DNA from: Caenorhabditis elegans
Lineage: Eukaryota > Nematoda > Chromadorea > Rhabditida > Rhabditidae
Length of the DNA: 64,000 bases
NCBI RefSeq assembly: GCF_000002985.6
Contig: NC_003284.9
Location: forward strand, 6,448,001-6,512,000
Reading direction: 5' to 3'
The number at the start of each line of letters is the position of its first letter. Position 1 is the stretch's first letter. This document shows positions 34,601 through 48,800 of the stretch, one piece after another. The notes beneath the pieces are model-generated. The model was not told the DNA's origin. It worked only from the letters and a program-made list of their open reading frames with translations, and ran no database searches. The position numbers were made by a program, and so were the translations under genes.

Positions 34601-36810
34601 AATTAGCAACGTGTTAAGCAAATCATGAATTGGACATGTTTTGGGTCGATTTCACTCCATTAGATATATTTCCATTATAACAACATGCACGTAATAAATT
34701 TGTTGTATTTTTTATTATTAAATCTGGCTCTGTTAATAGGATTAAGAAGCCATGTCAACTCCATCAATTGCAAACAGAAATCATGAGTCAGCATGCTAGT
34801 TTACCTCTACATTTAGATTGTTATTTGAGTTGGGATCAACTCGAAATTGGCTTGTTTCGGGCTCCGAAAAGCCAAAACGCCGTAGATTATTGGCATCCTG
34901 AATGATTTCATTTTCGGGAAAAATTGACTAACATGCGCTAGAAAATGATCAGAAATAGCAAAAATAGCAAAAAAGGTGATGTCAGAAACAGGAAAACAAT
35001 TGTAATATAGACTATGAAAAAGGAAAAATTCTGATTGATGTAGAAGAAAATAACTTTTTTTTAACTTTTGTGTTTTGTGAACTGTATAACTCACCCCAGC
35101 CTGATTGCTTGTATATCCACTATCTTTCTGAGCTTCTTCAGCTTTTTCCTTCTCCGCTTTTGACTGGAGCATTAAAGAAACTCCGACCTATAAATTATTA
35201 ATACAAGCCAAAAGTTCAACTATCATTTTTCTCTTTTTCACACCTGCGTTCCCAGCCGCTGACTCAGAATCAACGCAATATGTCTCCTCTCTTTGGCTTT
35301 GGCTTTTTTCTCAAGATTTTTGGCTGCTTGATGAATACCCTGAAGCACACATAAGAAATGAGCGAGTTTTTTTTGGTAACCGGAAGAAAAAACCTTGTAA
35401 AGAATTAGCATCGCAACCAGTGTCGTCCAGTAATAGGCCACATACATTCCCATGTTCACATAGGGATTGCTCAAGAACGGAGCAGAGCATTCAGCGCCAG
35501 ACATACTGAAACTTTGGGAATCACCGTCAAAATTTTAAATAGTTGAGAATACCTTGTAGATTGTCCCGTCATTGCTTGCCAACCATAAATCATGATACCA
35601 AAAATAATTGCTGGTAGCAACCAGGACATAACAATCAAAAGTTGCGTTTTTGTTGGGCTCTGCCATTTTAAGTACTTTGCAGTGTGACACACTGAAAAAG
35701 ATTTATGTTGATGAGCTGAATACCAAGTGGGATTAGTTCAGATTTTTCAATTGTTCAAAAAGTTGAAATGTGATAGAAATTAGTGTCACAGTGAAAGATT
35801 CAAAACCACTGTCAAAACCATTTTTGTTTGTATTTTTGTCAGATTTGTTTTATAAAACTCAAAAACACACACCTGAGAGATATCTATCGGCTGTAATCAG
35901 AAGAACCGTTAAAATCGACACAAGACATAGCGTGTAGTCAAGAAACAGCCAAGTTTGACAGGCCACCCATCCTAGAGGCCACCGGTCCCCTGAAAGAGAG
36001 ATATTCCAACTATTAACTAATTACGATAGACTCACCATTCAGAACGTAGACCGTAAAAAACGGAAATCCTTCGATGCCAATGATTAGATCTGATATGGCG
36101 AGGGAAACAATATATCGGTTGCTTACCTGTAATACTTCCGGTTATTCAGTGTTTCCGGGCCCACCATGTTTTTTTTTTGGTTTTAATTGATTTCTTTCGA
36201 TTCTCTGTTGTCTACTAAAAGGCTACAGTCCCTCTCACCTGTTTACTGATGTTTCTCTCAATCCGGTAGGCCATCACGACCATAGCATTTCCAATGATAG
36301 TCTCCAAGCTTAGAACAATGATAATTATCCATACAACGATCTGAAAAAAAAAAATATATATAATGCTATTTGATATCGATCAGAGATGTGCGGAACTTGA
36401 TAATTTTCGGCACATCGGCACCTGCCTTTTTTTCTTTTTTTTTTCTCGGCCCTCGGGTCTTCGGCACCAAAAAAGATACTACATAGCTTCCCAAACAAAT
36501 AAAATTTCTTTTAATATTGAAGTTAGTAAACTACAGATTTAAATGATAAATTCCGTACATATTAATCAATTTTTTGAATTTTCTTTTCATTTTCAAAATT
36601 AAAAAATACATTTTGGTGTATATTCCTAAAAGTGCCGAATGTGCCGAAATGTGCCGAGAAAAAAAAGCCCAACACATGCCGCACATCTCTGACATCGATG
36701 ATAACATTATTTTTAAAAAGTGGCTCAAAGTGTCATACCTGAACTGGAATGCTGTATGGAGAATCCCAGCTAGTGTCTGCTGGATCTGGAGGTACCGTGT
36801 AGTTCGGCAT
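31638..36810 (-). CDS. gar-1: muscarinic acetylcholine receptor GAR-1
   Basis: A class A G-protein-coupled receptor for acetylcholine, plasma membrane, neuronal. Eighteen exons join in phase to 710 residues: 36810-36739, 36340-36239, 36126-36036, 35989-35873, 35691-35553, 35505-35394, 35339-35244, 35187-35095, 34897-34805, 34439-34366, 34317-34168, 34117-33907, 33862-33752, 32817-32681, 32416-32246, 32098-31970, 31922-31865, 31814-31638. TM1 holds GN ([12 protein letters not shown]), TM2 [10 protein letters not shown], and TM3 ends in DRY ([10 protein letters not shown]). TM4 holds [12 protein letters not shown]5 [15 protein letters not shown]6 [16 protein letters not shown] and TM7 [11 protein letters not shown]. 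The Asp of TM3 ([11 protein letters not shown]) is the amine contact. The third intracellular loop is very long, about 370 residues, and Ser/Glu-rich. Several acceptors in the loop exons are AAG rather than CAG. A MITE sits in intron 1. Confidence 0.96.
36381..36691. mobile_element. hAT-type MITE in gar-1 intron 1
   Basis: The element starts CAGAGATGTGCGG and ends with its inverse CCGCACATCTCTG. It is flanked by ATATCGAT (36373-36380) and ACATCGAT (36692-36699), an 8-base duplication with one mismatch, as made by hAT transposases. Subterminal repeats of TCGGCACAT or TGCCGAA occur inside both ends. It has no coding capacity. Confidence 0.8.
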
Positions 36811-39800
36811 CTGCTAGACGGAAGCTTTTTTCAAGATGAGAAGCAATCGATCTAAACGTCTCTTCTAGCTCTAAAATTGGAGATTATTATGATGAGTGGA
36901 AGATACAAACGAAATTAAGGGAAAGCAAAATATTCAAGTTTAATGGTGGATTTTCTGGAATGTTTTCTAAAATGAAACTAGTACTGTTTGAACAAACTAA
37001 AAAAGTACATTGCTGGAATACCAAGACAAGTCGGAGTCCGCTCCTACCCAGGCATTGGCAAAAGTCAGAAGTAAAAACACTTTTTGTAGGGGCGGCGCCT
37101 GGAGCCCTCTTTCTTTTTTCTCGCAGATCTGTGTGTGTACGCGGCGCGAAGCGAATATATAGATATAAATGAAGGAGTGGAAAGGAGAAAAAAGGGACAC
37201 AGCACATGATTTGAAGGTTCACATTAGATTGGTTTGGAAGGGGGGTCTCCTGTCGTGTGTTACTCAACTTTAAAGTTCACTCGACCGTATAGCCGGTGGA
37301 ATAAGAAAATAAAAGGACTTGGTGACCAGAGGAAGTTGAGATCGAGATTGAGAAGTTATAGGAAAGTCCAACGCGTAGATGTAGAAAAAAAAATGAAATG
37401 GGAGACAGAACCGTACAAACGCTTTTAAACAAAACGTTCTAAAGCAGCAATGGTGTAACAGAGCAATTCAAAACAAAAGAAAACGTAAAAAAGAAGCCTC
37501 AAAACAGAAGATAGAAGAATCCATCGAACGGACTCACTTGCGAATAGATTTCGAAAGAGAAAAAATAGAATTTGGTTTCTTACTTCAACTTCGGCCTGAC
37601 TGACTTTTTAGAATGTTCAAAATAATATTAGATTGGCGTATATAGGGTTTGGAAGCATAAGAGACTTTGGTGGCTTGCCATCTTGAAAGCGGTTATGTCG
37701 GTGGCAATGCTAGACACAAAATTGGGGACAGAGCTCTTTTTCTCCACTAGTTATGAGGATATACGTGTATTTTGTCGCGGGTCGGAGAACCGTGTAAATC
37801 CAATATATGCTGATTTTATGTCCGCAATAATGAATTGAATTGCAAAATAAGCTAATGCAAGAAAAAAATGAAGAGGGATAGAGACTGAATATTTCCCTTT
37901 TTATTCACTTCAGATCAAACCAAGTGACTGGCCTCTTGCACACATGCTTTGATTTTTGCACACTAATAAAGAAAGACATACATCCGCAATGAATGCGGTT
38001 CGTTTTTCATTTCCGCTTTTTAGCTTACTGTTCTCAGAAACAACAAGGACAGTACAATAAGGAAAAATAATATGATGTGTGTGCAATACACGGCCGCACA
38101 TTCTTTTCTTAGTAGAAAACCTACAAAGTTGATTAGACTGAAATGCAACGCAGTTCACAGAGTTCTGTCGTGTTTTATCAACATCGTTTAAACCAAAAAA
38201 TATTACTGTATACTCTCTATTAGTGCGGCGTAAGTAATACTACAGCGTATTTATTAGTGAGGCACTTTAACTGGCCTTCTAAAAAATAATACGGCAGTCC
38301 CTATTAGTGCGGCACACCATTTGTGGGTTGCGAAAGCCATTACAAATATTCGATTACTTCGATGGTTTTCTTGTTTATTCTTCAATGGTTTCCTATAAAT
38401 TTTCTCTTTAACGTTGACTTTTAGTGTCTTCGTGAGGCAGAATTACACAATTTCAATGAATTTTCAAATAAAGTATGAGGTTTTATAAGAGAATTTTGAT
38501 TACTAATTTTGAAGGTAGTAACCTCAAAATAAAAATTATTATCGAAAATTAGTGCGGCAGTGTCCAGTAGAACGGCAGTCTGTAATAGTGCACAAGTCAC
38601 GGAAGGGCCGGAAATTAGTGAGGCATGCCGCACTATTTGAAAAAAAAAGTCAATTCGGAGCTTAATGAGCTTACCACGATTTGCAACCGGATCATTATCC
38701 GTCTTCGCTTCCGTGATACGTGGATCACAACCGGCCATTAATCTCATTGGATCAAAAACTGTGTCAACAGTATTAGTAAAATAACTGAATCTATAAATAT
38801 AATATTTGCGATTTTGAAAGAACCGCCAATAAAACATGCATGAGAGTTTAAAAAAAAATTGAAACTGAAAATTAAGGTAAAATTACAGAAAGTGCGACTA
38901 TCAGCTTGTATATAAAAGAGTAAAAGAGAACGATTTTTAAAACTAACAAAGATGATACCGAGAAAAAACATGAACCCAAGCAGGATTGTACTGTGAAAGT
39001 ATACGAAGAGTCGAGAATACATAGAAAAGAAATAAAGCAAAAATACAAATTTTCCGCCATTTTCATTCTTTTTCTCTTGTGTCCTTCTCCTGTGCCCCTT
39101 CGTCAATTGTTCGGGGGCGGTTATACCCCCGACAAAGTAACTTGGGACGACATCGAAGCTCAAGCTCAAAAAGCTCATGCCCCCCTCCCCCAACGTCTCG
39201 CATCTACTTGTTCTTAAATCAGTTTATCGCATGAATCCCATCGAAATCGTCGTGTATGGGCAGCAGAGAGAAAATATGAAGATGATCGAGAAACGTGTGT
39301 GCGAAAAGTATGCGATGAACCCGACGAAGAGTATGTTCAAAAAAGGGATTAGCAGGATGATGATAAGCTTCAATTTGTGTGAGATGAGCGGGCACGACTG
39401 GAAAACAGGAAGATGGAGTTTGAAGATTTTTTATTTTAAAAATACCAATGGTTTTTTGTTATCAATTAACTTTATTTTTGATCGTATGCAAAATCTCTGC
39501 GAGTCTTGCACTCAAAATGCCCCGCTTTAAGAAATGCCTTAATTGTAGAACTTGAAAAAATGCGGTACTTATAAATTGAAAATTAAAAATTAAGATGATT
39601 GAGGCAATGAAAAAAAAACTTGCCCCAGTATTTTCAAATGGATTTTTTATTGATTTTCATTGGTTCAGCATTATGGAAAAACTTAATTAAACGGGAATTA
39701 CTTTTGAACCTAAAATTCGAAAAATTGGGACAGTTTATAATTCTTTCGAAACCTATTGTCTCCAATTTAATATTTTTAAAATTAAATGTGTCGGCCAGTG

Positions 39801-42800
39801 AAAAAATAAATAAAAATCACTTTATAGGTCAACAATGATCATAATAAAACTTCTCAAATAATTTTGGATGTCTGATTATTTCTAGTCAAAAATTGGTGAA
39901 AATATTGGTTTTTCACCTCTTTTTTGGCTCGAAATAAATAACGTCCTAAATTTTTGTTAACACTTTTATCACTAAATTTTGTCAATTTTGAAACTTAGGA
40001 ATGGTTTTTAGTCACTTCCTACCTGGAAGTACTTTAAGTTTTAGCCCCTGTTTAAGTTTAGTTTTTTAAAGACTTTTTTCTTTGTTATTGATTGCATATT
40101 GAGAAGAGAAAACCTCCCAAAACAAAATCCACCCGTTTTGTTTTAGTTCATCGTTCATTTTTCAAAAACCAACATTTTTGAAATTAGCCTAATTTTTTTG
40201 TGCGGCACTCACGTGCAGAAGTGTTTTTTCTCAAAAACACGGAGAGCGCCGCGTCGTCATATTCTATTATGTCCTTTGCAAATTAGAATGAATAGTTGGC
40301 ATCCACGACAACTTGATAACAATGTCGCCGTGTGCAAAGCGCAGGAAACATTTTCCGCGACTCAATGCCCTATTTATAACTTTTGTTGTGGTTTTTTTTT
40401 GTTGTTTTTTCTCATTTCTCAAGCAATCCCTCAAAGCAAGAACAAAAAAGTGAAGTTGTCTGGTTTTTGAACGTCTTACAAAAAATAAAGTTTTGGGTTA
40501 AGCACTACCATTATTTTTAGCGCCTTCTTAGGGGATTCGAAGTTCGGTTTTTTGGATGTCCGCCGCTGCGCTGTGAACTCCCCAAAAAAGCGCGTCAAGA
40601 GGACTCAAAGCACTTGAACACAGAAAGAAAATTGAGCAGAGCTACTGCTTTCTCCTCGAAAAAGTCCCATAAAGGTCAAAATAGTGACAGGATCACGAAA
40701 CAGGTCACGAAACGAATCGATTAAACAAGTTCAAATTTCGAAAGAGTTCCGTATTTTTTAAGTATAAAAAAAGACGGAAAACCAAACTTCGGAATTCTCT
40801 GCAGTATGACATCTGATTGGCATTTGATGATGGAAAAGCGTGGTCATAAGCAGCAAATTAGTTTATAGTTGAGGAGCTCATGCCCCCAAAAAAAAGTATC
40901 ATCATTTATCGGCTAGTATTGGACGACCAATGCCACGCCAACCAATATGATGTGACAATGATCATTCATCAGCACATTTGGGCGTCTCGGACTACCAATC
41001 CTTTTGACAAGGATCAAATGAGGATATGGATATGATAGAAGAAAACAAACTAAAGAGTGAAATAAGCAAAGTAACATTCAACTGGAAGATATCTAGATCA
41101 AATGTGAACAACGAAAACAGGGAATCCAAAAGGAGATAAATTGTGTAAAGCGATAAGAAGTGTGCATGGAGTCATCCTCGTAGTTACGTGTGTGAGGACA
41201 CCGGAAGAGAAACGGAGTACACCAAGTAAGCATAAGTGAGCATATTTAATCCTTGTAGGAGCTCAAGGTTTTCTTTTTCAGAATTAAAATTATTTAAATC
41301 AATAACTGTAAACACAATTTCAAAATAATCAACTTTTCGAACATTTGCAATTTTTTCAACAGACACAATGCTGCGGACAAAATAAAAAAAGAGCCTGCAA
41401 ACATTTGAAGGGTGGGTGAGCTTTAGAACATAATTTGTCGAAACAAACACATGTCAGTAAAGCCGAGAAAAAACAAAACGGGATGCACATAAGTGAAAAC
41501 GAAACTCCTGCACAAAACACAAAACAATCTTAATTGAAAATTTGTAATCAGAAATGAAAGGTTGATTCTTGTTTTGTTGTGTTGAAGTATACACCGTTCG
41601 ATTTTAAAATGAAGATTTAGAGCATTTAGGCATTTAGAAAAACTTCGAAATAAAAGCACGTAACACGTTCTGTTAAATTTTGTAAATAAATATTCAAACT
41701 GATTTCGATTCTTTGATTCGATTTGCAATTGATTTTACTATTCTGGATAAAAAGTAAACTTTAGGTTTAGTTGACTTCATGAGAACATTTCGAATAAAAT
41801 TAAAATAACATTTTTAACCTGAAATGTGGCAAGTATGACTCCGCATATACCTTGTTTCTTTTGTTTCTATGTTTTCCTAACATGTTCAATGAACAAACCT
41901 AGACTGTTTTATTTTCTTAATGAAAAAATAATGTTGTGATTTTTATGTTAGAGGTGAGCAGCGTCAGTGGGGCAAGTGTTTAAAACTTTTATATGCAGTT
42001 TATATCACTTAATCAGTCATTTAATTTTTTTAAGTTAAAATTTTTCACTGTTAAATTATTGAAATGAAATCTTAAAAAATAGACAAAGTGTATTGTTTCT
42101 TAGAATACAACTGTAATTGTTTGACTATTATTTAATGAACATACTTAAAAAGTAGCTCTCCTAATGCAAATTTTTGAAATCAAGACCCCGTACACTGAGA
42201 ACCAATTTCAAACCGGAAAGCAAGAGCAAGAACATTTTGGTTTCAGAGAGTTACTTTTTTATGAAATTAACTTTATCTTCGCGAAAAATGAGTCTAGCTA
42301 CTTTAACGTAACATGTAAATCTTATAGGTGGCAAGTTAGCAAAAACGGAATAACGTCACACGCGAACGTTTACATTAAAAAGATGATTATAAACAGCTCG
42401 TCCAGCGAGTTATCAAAAAGAGACCAGTTCAATAGAATAAAAAAATCCTCGGAAGAAAGAGAATGAAGAAGACGGAAAAAAAGGTTTTGGGTCACTTCGT
42501 GGATGGCTTTTGATCAGTAATGCTCATCGCCGTCTATTCCGCATCGATGAATACTACGGTGAAAAAAATAAAGAAGGTCCGCGTAGAATTAGGTTGAGAC
42601 AAAGTAATTAATTCATTATAATCGAAAGGTCTTCAAAAGAGAGATTAAAAGTTTGAGGTTTTTAATTACATAAAGAGTAAAACTATCTTACAAATTTAAT
42701 AACTAATTTGAGATTTGAAATACCCTACTGTATAATTTAAATGTGAGAGGACATACTTCCTTTATAGGCTTTACTATTAAAGGTAGTTTTTTTTAAATTA

Positions 42801-45800
42801 CAACAATTTTTAAAACTGGAAATCTCATATTTATTCTTTGATGTTGTTAGAAGCCTATATAGTTATACTACGTATTACGTACGTAACGTACTACCTATAT
42901 ACTACGGTATTCATCAGTCGAATTTACCGAATTATTGGATTTACTAACAGAAATTTCCGGATATAAAAATTACTAAAATAATTTATTTTATAGTCGTATA
43001 GATTTTCAAATGTCAACATGAGGGATGTTAAAAACTGTATCCGGCAATCGGCATTTTTCACGTTTATATTGTTTTAAGCCGTAGACTAATCTGGTAGACT
43101 ATAATGTTTTAATGAAATCTCAGTTCTCGTCAAACTATTTCTATGCCTGATATAAACATTAAACTTATTTTTTAGAGCTCGAATATATTCTAAGTACATC
43201 AACTACATTATTTATAAAATATTGACTAAAGACAAAAAAGCATATTAGCAATTGTGTAGAAAACTTGAAATGACTCCAGACATGAACTCAACGCAACACT
43301 ACAATTATGTCAAAATTTTCGTTTGTCAAAAATCTTGTTAAAAATAGTTTTAATTATACAAAATGGTGAGACCAGTGAAACAAGCCTAAATCATTTTCAT
43401 TTATCAACTTACCTAATATGACGTAGTCGGGTGAGGGTGAAAAAAGTATTCAGAAGAGGTTGAAGTTTAATGAGCCATGAAAACTACGTGGTTCTGCCCC
43501 TGCATGTTCAAAATGAGAAAGCACAAAGAGTGTCGGAGAAAAGATGAGGACTGCTCTAAGTACCTGAATCAGAAGTGCATTTTCTATTCTATGTTTTGTT
43601 TTCAGTGTGTTTCCAGATCAAAACATGATGTCATGCTCATAATAGCAAAAGCCATTCCTACAGTAGTCAGACCCCCCCCTTTAGTCGTATTCTCGAAATT
43701 TGCCTTCTATCTAGTTATTTTTCTTCAATTTTCCCATTCTCAAACTGCTTCCCGCTTCATCTAAACGGAGTAGTCGAGAAGCATTATCGACTCAGAAGTG
43801 AATAAGTCGAAGTGAAGATGATAATCAACAAGAATTGAGAATTGACGTCGCTTCAAAAAAACCGATGTTCAAAGATTTTATAACTCGTGAAGGCGAGCCC
43901 CCGGGGATTTGATTCTGAAGATTAAAATAGGAAAGTTGAAACTTGAAGTGGTAAATATTTGACACAACTCGGCTTTCTTAGAAGCGACCGCAAAAAAAAC
44001 GAATCTTGGAAAATGCGAGGAGCTCAGAGAATATAAAGATATGGGTATAGAAATGCAATGAAAATAAAGTAGGAATGCAAAAATAAAGAAAGGGCAAGGA
44101 TGAGGGTGTGATCACAAAAGTGAATAATTACTCAAAGATTTATTTTCTCTCGTTTACAAAAAAGTACCACTTTGCAAAAACTTGAATGTTGGCTGAAAGT
44201 GTGAGGGAAATCGAAAACTTGAAAATTTGTTGACTTTTATTTCAAAAGCTAAAATTTATAGATTTTTTGTATAAAAAGAGGATTTTACTTTTTAAACAAT
44301 TTTTGCAAAATTTTTGACTATAAAAACGGGAAGATGGGTGCCAAGTTTTTGAATTCAGCTGAAAATATGTTTTTCCATAATTTTGAATTGCCATAACGTT
44401 CTTTTTTGAAAAAAAAAACAGATTTCGGTACTGTACTTTCAATACAATTTTCCATGCTTGGTCTGAAATTTTTACGATGGATGGAACTTTGCCTAATGCA
44501 GGAGTTTTTGCAAACTGGCAATTGCCGAAGTTGTCGATGATCGCTACCTTGAAAAAGCGGCAATTGCAAAATCTACCGATAGCCGGAAATCAGAAATTCA
44601 CAATATATAAACATGATAATTTTTGCAAATTTTAAATTTTAGAATTTATTTTCGAATTCTAGACTGTAAAACTTGAGAATTTAAAATTATTTATTAGAGA
44701 GTGCCGGGAATGTTCAATTTCAAAAATCGCTAACTTTGTCTAGAAAATTTTTTTGTAATAGCTATTACAAAAAATTTTTCGATTGCCGTCCTCCTTTGGT
44801 CAAAGCAACATCCAAACTCAATTAGGACATATTGATTGTTTCTAAATTGAAATCAAAAACTCAACATTAAAAAAAAAAATTATTTTACCACATATTTGAA
44901 TTGTTTTTTCAAAAAATGTCATTTGTATTAATGCTTTGAATAAAAAATGTCAAAAAATGTGACTATCACCAGCGAAAAAAAGAAAAAAACCGAAAAAACT
45001 AGAAACACAAAATTTATGTGGTGTGCAAAATATCATTTATCATAGAAGCTTACATTAAGAAGAGTGGATAATCTCTGGCGGAGCTTTTACATGTTCTAGA
45101 CGTTTTCTATTTCTTTATTTTTGTTATTTTTTTGCCAATATTTTTGAAGCAAAAAATTTGAAAAACATGGCAAAACCAATTTGTGGAAATAAAACGAATT
45201 TCCGCGGAAGGTGGAGATGTTTGAAACAACTTCTTGGAAATAATAGCCGTTTTGCGATATAAATGTTATAAAAATAGCTATGAACATTGAAACATAGCAT
45301 TTCATATATTTTATTGGAAATTGAATATTTTAAAACATCAAATTGAGCAGTGGTGCGGATGAGTTACAAGCTCATGACTTAAAAAAATGATTGATTCACA
45401 AAAATGCTATACGCATTTATCTACATTATAGAGCAGTCAGACCAAATCGGTCAAACTAGCAAAACTCAGAAGTTCTGTGAAGTAATTAAATGAAGCTGCA
45501 CGAAGAAGATTACGTGCAACTACAATTTTCCAAAAAAACGGAATAGGATTTTATGGAGTTGAATGGGTAAAACCAAAAAAAAAAAAAAACAAAAGAGAAG
45601 TGAGTTGACTGTAGTTGCATTAACAAGGATGATTTTTTCGAAATCTACCCAGATGAAGAATCAATTTTGCAAACGCTATTCAAAGACCTCTTAACTGGGT
45701 GAGTGGTTCCAATAAAACGTGCTTAATACCAAACACAATTACTTTTTATTCAATGTTCTACTACTAAAAAACAAAATCCGTTATTTTGCAAATATGTTCA

Positions 45801-48800
45801 AATTTATAAATAACGTGAAATTTTTGATTTCAGGACAATATTCAGGTTTAACTAGGTTTTGTACGGAATTCCCAGTTTTTTTTCATACAAAAAATATCTG
45901 GAACTTTGATTCGCGTATGAAGAAAAAACATTCAAAAAACCGAGAATTCTAGCAGAAAAACGCAAAAATGTCAATAATAAGACATTATGGGGTGAAAAAA
46001 TTAGAACAAAAACCAATTAGTCTTTTTTAAACTTTTCAAGATTCAAAAAATTCAAAAATTTTAATTTAGATTTAAAATTTAAAATTTGAAAACATTTTAC
46101 TTTCATATATAGTCACTATCTTCAACTTGAACATCAAGCTTCAAGGCTGAGAAGAGTGTAGAATCTATATTAGTTTGAATGGCATAAAAGCCGAACTCTA
46201 TCTTTGAAAACTTCTCGCGTACTTTTCAAATATTTTCAGCACTATGCAACACCTGATTTGGTGAAAAAATGTTCAAAATGATAAAATAAATGTAAAAAAA
46301 ATTGTTTTTAATTTTGTTTCAAATATGAACTATATCGGCCTTCAAAATAAGCAATGTATGTACTTTGTAGTGAATTATTAAAATTACCACTGACCACGTC
46401 AACTCAATTGTTTAATAATATTCGGTGAGTCCTTAAAAATATATTCAAAATTTTCTCAACAAATCTTCGGAACTTATGAAGTGTTCTAACATTTAAAAAA
46501 AGTTTGTATAAAGTTTGCTCATATTTTTTTTTATTTGTAAAAAAACTTTGGATGTGTTTTTTAAACTAATTGATGAAATTTACAAAACAAGAAAAATATG
46601 AAATATCTGGTAATTAAACTAGTTTTGAAACGTTTTCTTATGAAAGTTGTCATATGTATTTATATTTAGAATGGCGACGTGTTTTTCTTCTTAAAATAAG
46701 CACCTTTGTCATGTATAGGTAGAAAATAATAACTATGGAGTTTGAGACACCTCAAGTAAAACTCCGAACCTTGTGTTTCCGGTGTTTTGGATCTTTGATA
46801 TATTCAAGAGTTGAGGTAAGAAAGGAGCAAGTCGAAAGCTTTAGCCAAACAATGAACATGATGAATCACCAGCGTTTTTTTTTGCTCTCCATCCACCTTT
46901 TCATTGTAGATGGCGTAGTAGTTTTAGCCATCGTTTCGGTTGGAAACAATTAATTTGTTTGTTATTTCTGGAAGATGTCAGGGAGGCAGAAACCGGAAGA
47001 AGGAAGAAAAGACTGAAATTCGATCGCATGAGAAATTCTAGTGCTTCAAAAATAGTTTTTTTTCCTTGACTCCCCTGCAATTCGTTTGCTCCGTGCTTGA
47101 GACCATGGCACATTGAAACAAGAAATGTTTAGTGTAAGATGTCAGAAAACCGGAAATTTGAATCTCGGCTACTAGAGTCAATGAAAATGTTGAACCAGGA
47201 AGAACTCTGTGATATTCGCAAATAGTAAAATCGATATCAGATAACTTTAAGGATGTTTGAAAAAATGGATGTCCTTAAGATTGAAGACGCGTTTTACTTA
47301 CAGAATTCTTTAATCAAACTGAAACAAAAATATGCGTTCAATTTTTTCTGTTGAAAAAAAAAACGTTCCAGAGGTTCAATTCTGAAGCAATTCTCGAAAG
47401 TACCCAAGAAATTTTCATTTTAGGAATCTGTATAATAAATGTATTTAGACTTAGTCGCCACTAACATTAATTAATCTTCAATTACATGCTGATTATTCAC
47501 ATGCTGAACTAAATCTAGCTATTACAATTTTAAAATTATAAAGTTCAAGCGAATCTTGATTTTAAAAGTGTGGAGAATATAAGAATGCTTCAAAATTCTG
47601 ATTTTTAAATTTTTCATGTTTGTATACCACGAACTTTTCAATCTATTGTTGTAAAAAAACTCACCGACCAATAATTGCGGAGTTCTTCACTTTTTCATTT
47701 TGCTTCACAATTTTTTACGATTACACATTCAAATGCATACTCCAAAAAAGGGGGAAAAACTAAAAGTGAGCTAGTAGGGATAAGAAACAAATGTCAATGA
47801 TGAAATGATGAAAAAAGTTAGGCTTTTCTTTATAAATTGGTGCAGTGATGCGAATCGGTAGGGCTTAATGAAACTTGAATTAATGACAGATAAATTGGTG
47901 GTCCGAGTGCTTTAAAGCATGTTTTATGTGGATTTTCTTAGGGCGCAACACAAACTTTTGCTTGCTCCTTCTGTTCGTGCTTTGTTTCGTTTGCCAGGAG
48001 CACCACAATCAAGATTAAAAAAATAACAAAGATCTTTCCATTACTCACTCTCACAAGCAATAAAAAGTAAGGAAAAAACAGGGATGCAAAGAAAAAATTG
48101 TTATCGTTGGATGTAAAGTGACTATGACTATCATATCAAATCTTTTTCCAGAAGCTGTTGTACATCTAATGCCGTCTGATAAGCTTTGCCTATTATTTTG
48201 GTTAATATTTTTTGAGATGATCTCCTCCTTCTTCATCATGCCAGTCGATTGCTAATCCACTGTTTGAAAAAGGAGAAAATAAAAATTGTCAACTAGGAAA
48301 CCTTTCTCTCGAAACCTCATTGGCACGTATTTCGGGGAAAATAATTGTAAAAGCGTCCAATGAACTCACAAAAATTAAAATGTTAAGATGGAATATTGCC
48401 AATGGGAAAAGTGAAACAATTAATTTCGTGAAACAATTTTGCATCAAACTTATTTCTCAAAATTCAAAATTTTCAACAACTTGTAATTGAAATTTTGATT
48501 ATGAACCGATGTTCCCGGTTAGCGAAAAAAGGGTGAAAAGTATTGAAAGCATAGGATTTCCATCTGAGCGACTGAGTTTGCCAAGGGGTTTATGAAAACA
48601 TCCCCATAGTTGTTACTCTCAATTATTACCACTCAGATTTTGTCTCAATCTCTTCTTCAAATTTGTTCTGAATATTAGTTTCCGCTAATTTAATTAAAAG
48701 CGCGGCAGATGTGTCAGCTTCAATTGAGAAACTGAAACCTATAAAAAGATGTGAGAAGAGTGGGGAAAAGTTGTCTAGGATAAAAGTGCTTCACAATTAT

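Noticed and set aside
36887-37267. 126-codon frame in a GC-richer patch upstream of gar-1
   Set aside because: No domain, no partner exons; more likely promoter or leader sequence.
38744-39193. 149-codon open frame on the minus strand
   Set aside because: Phe/Leu-rich AT-biased translation, no family resemblance, no splice context; treated as chance.
40338-40349. Dosage-compensation rex-like motif (GCGCAGGAAA)
   Set aside because: Only about 8 of 12 positions fit the motif I remember; too weak.
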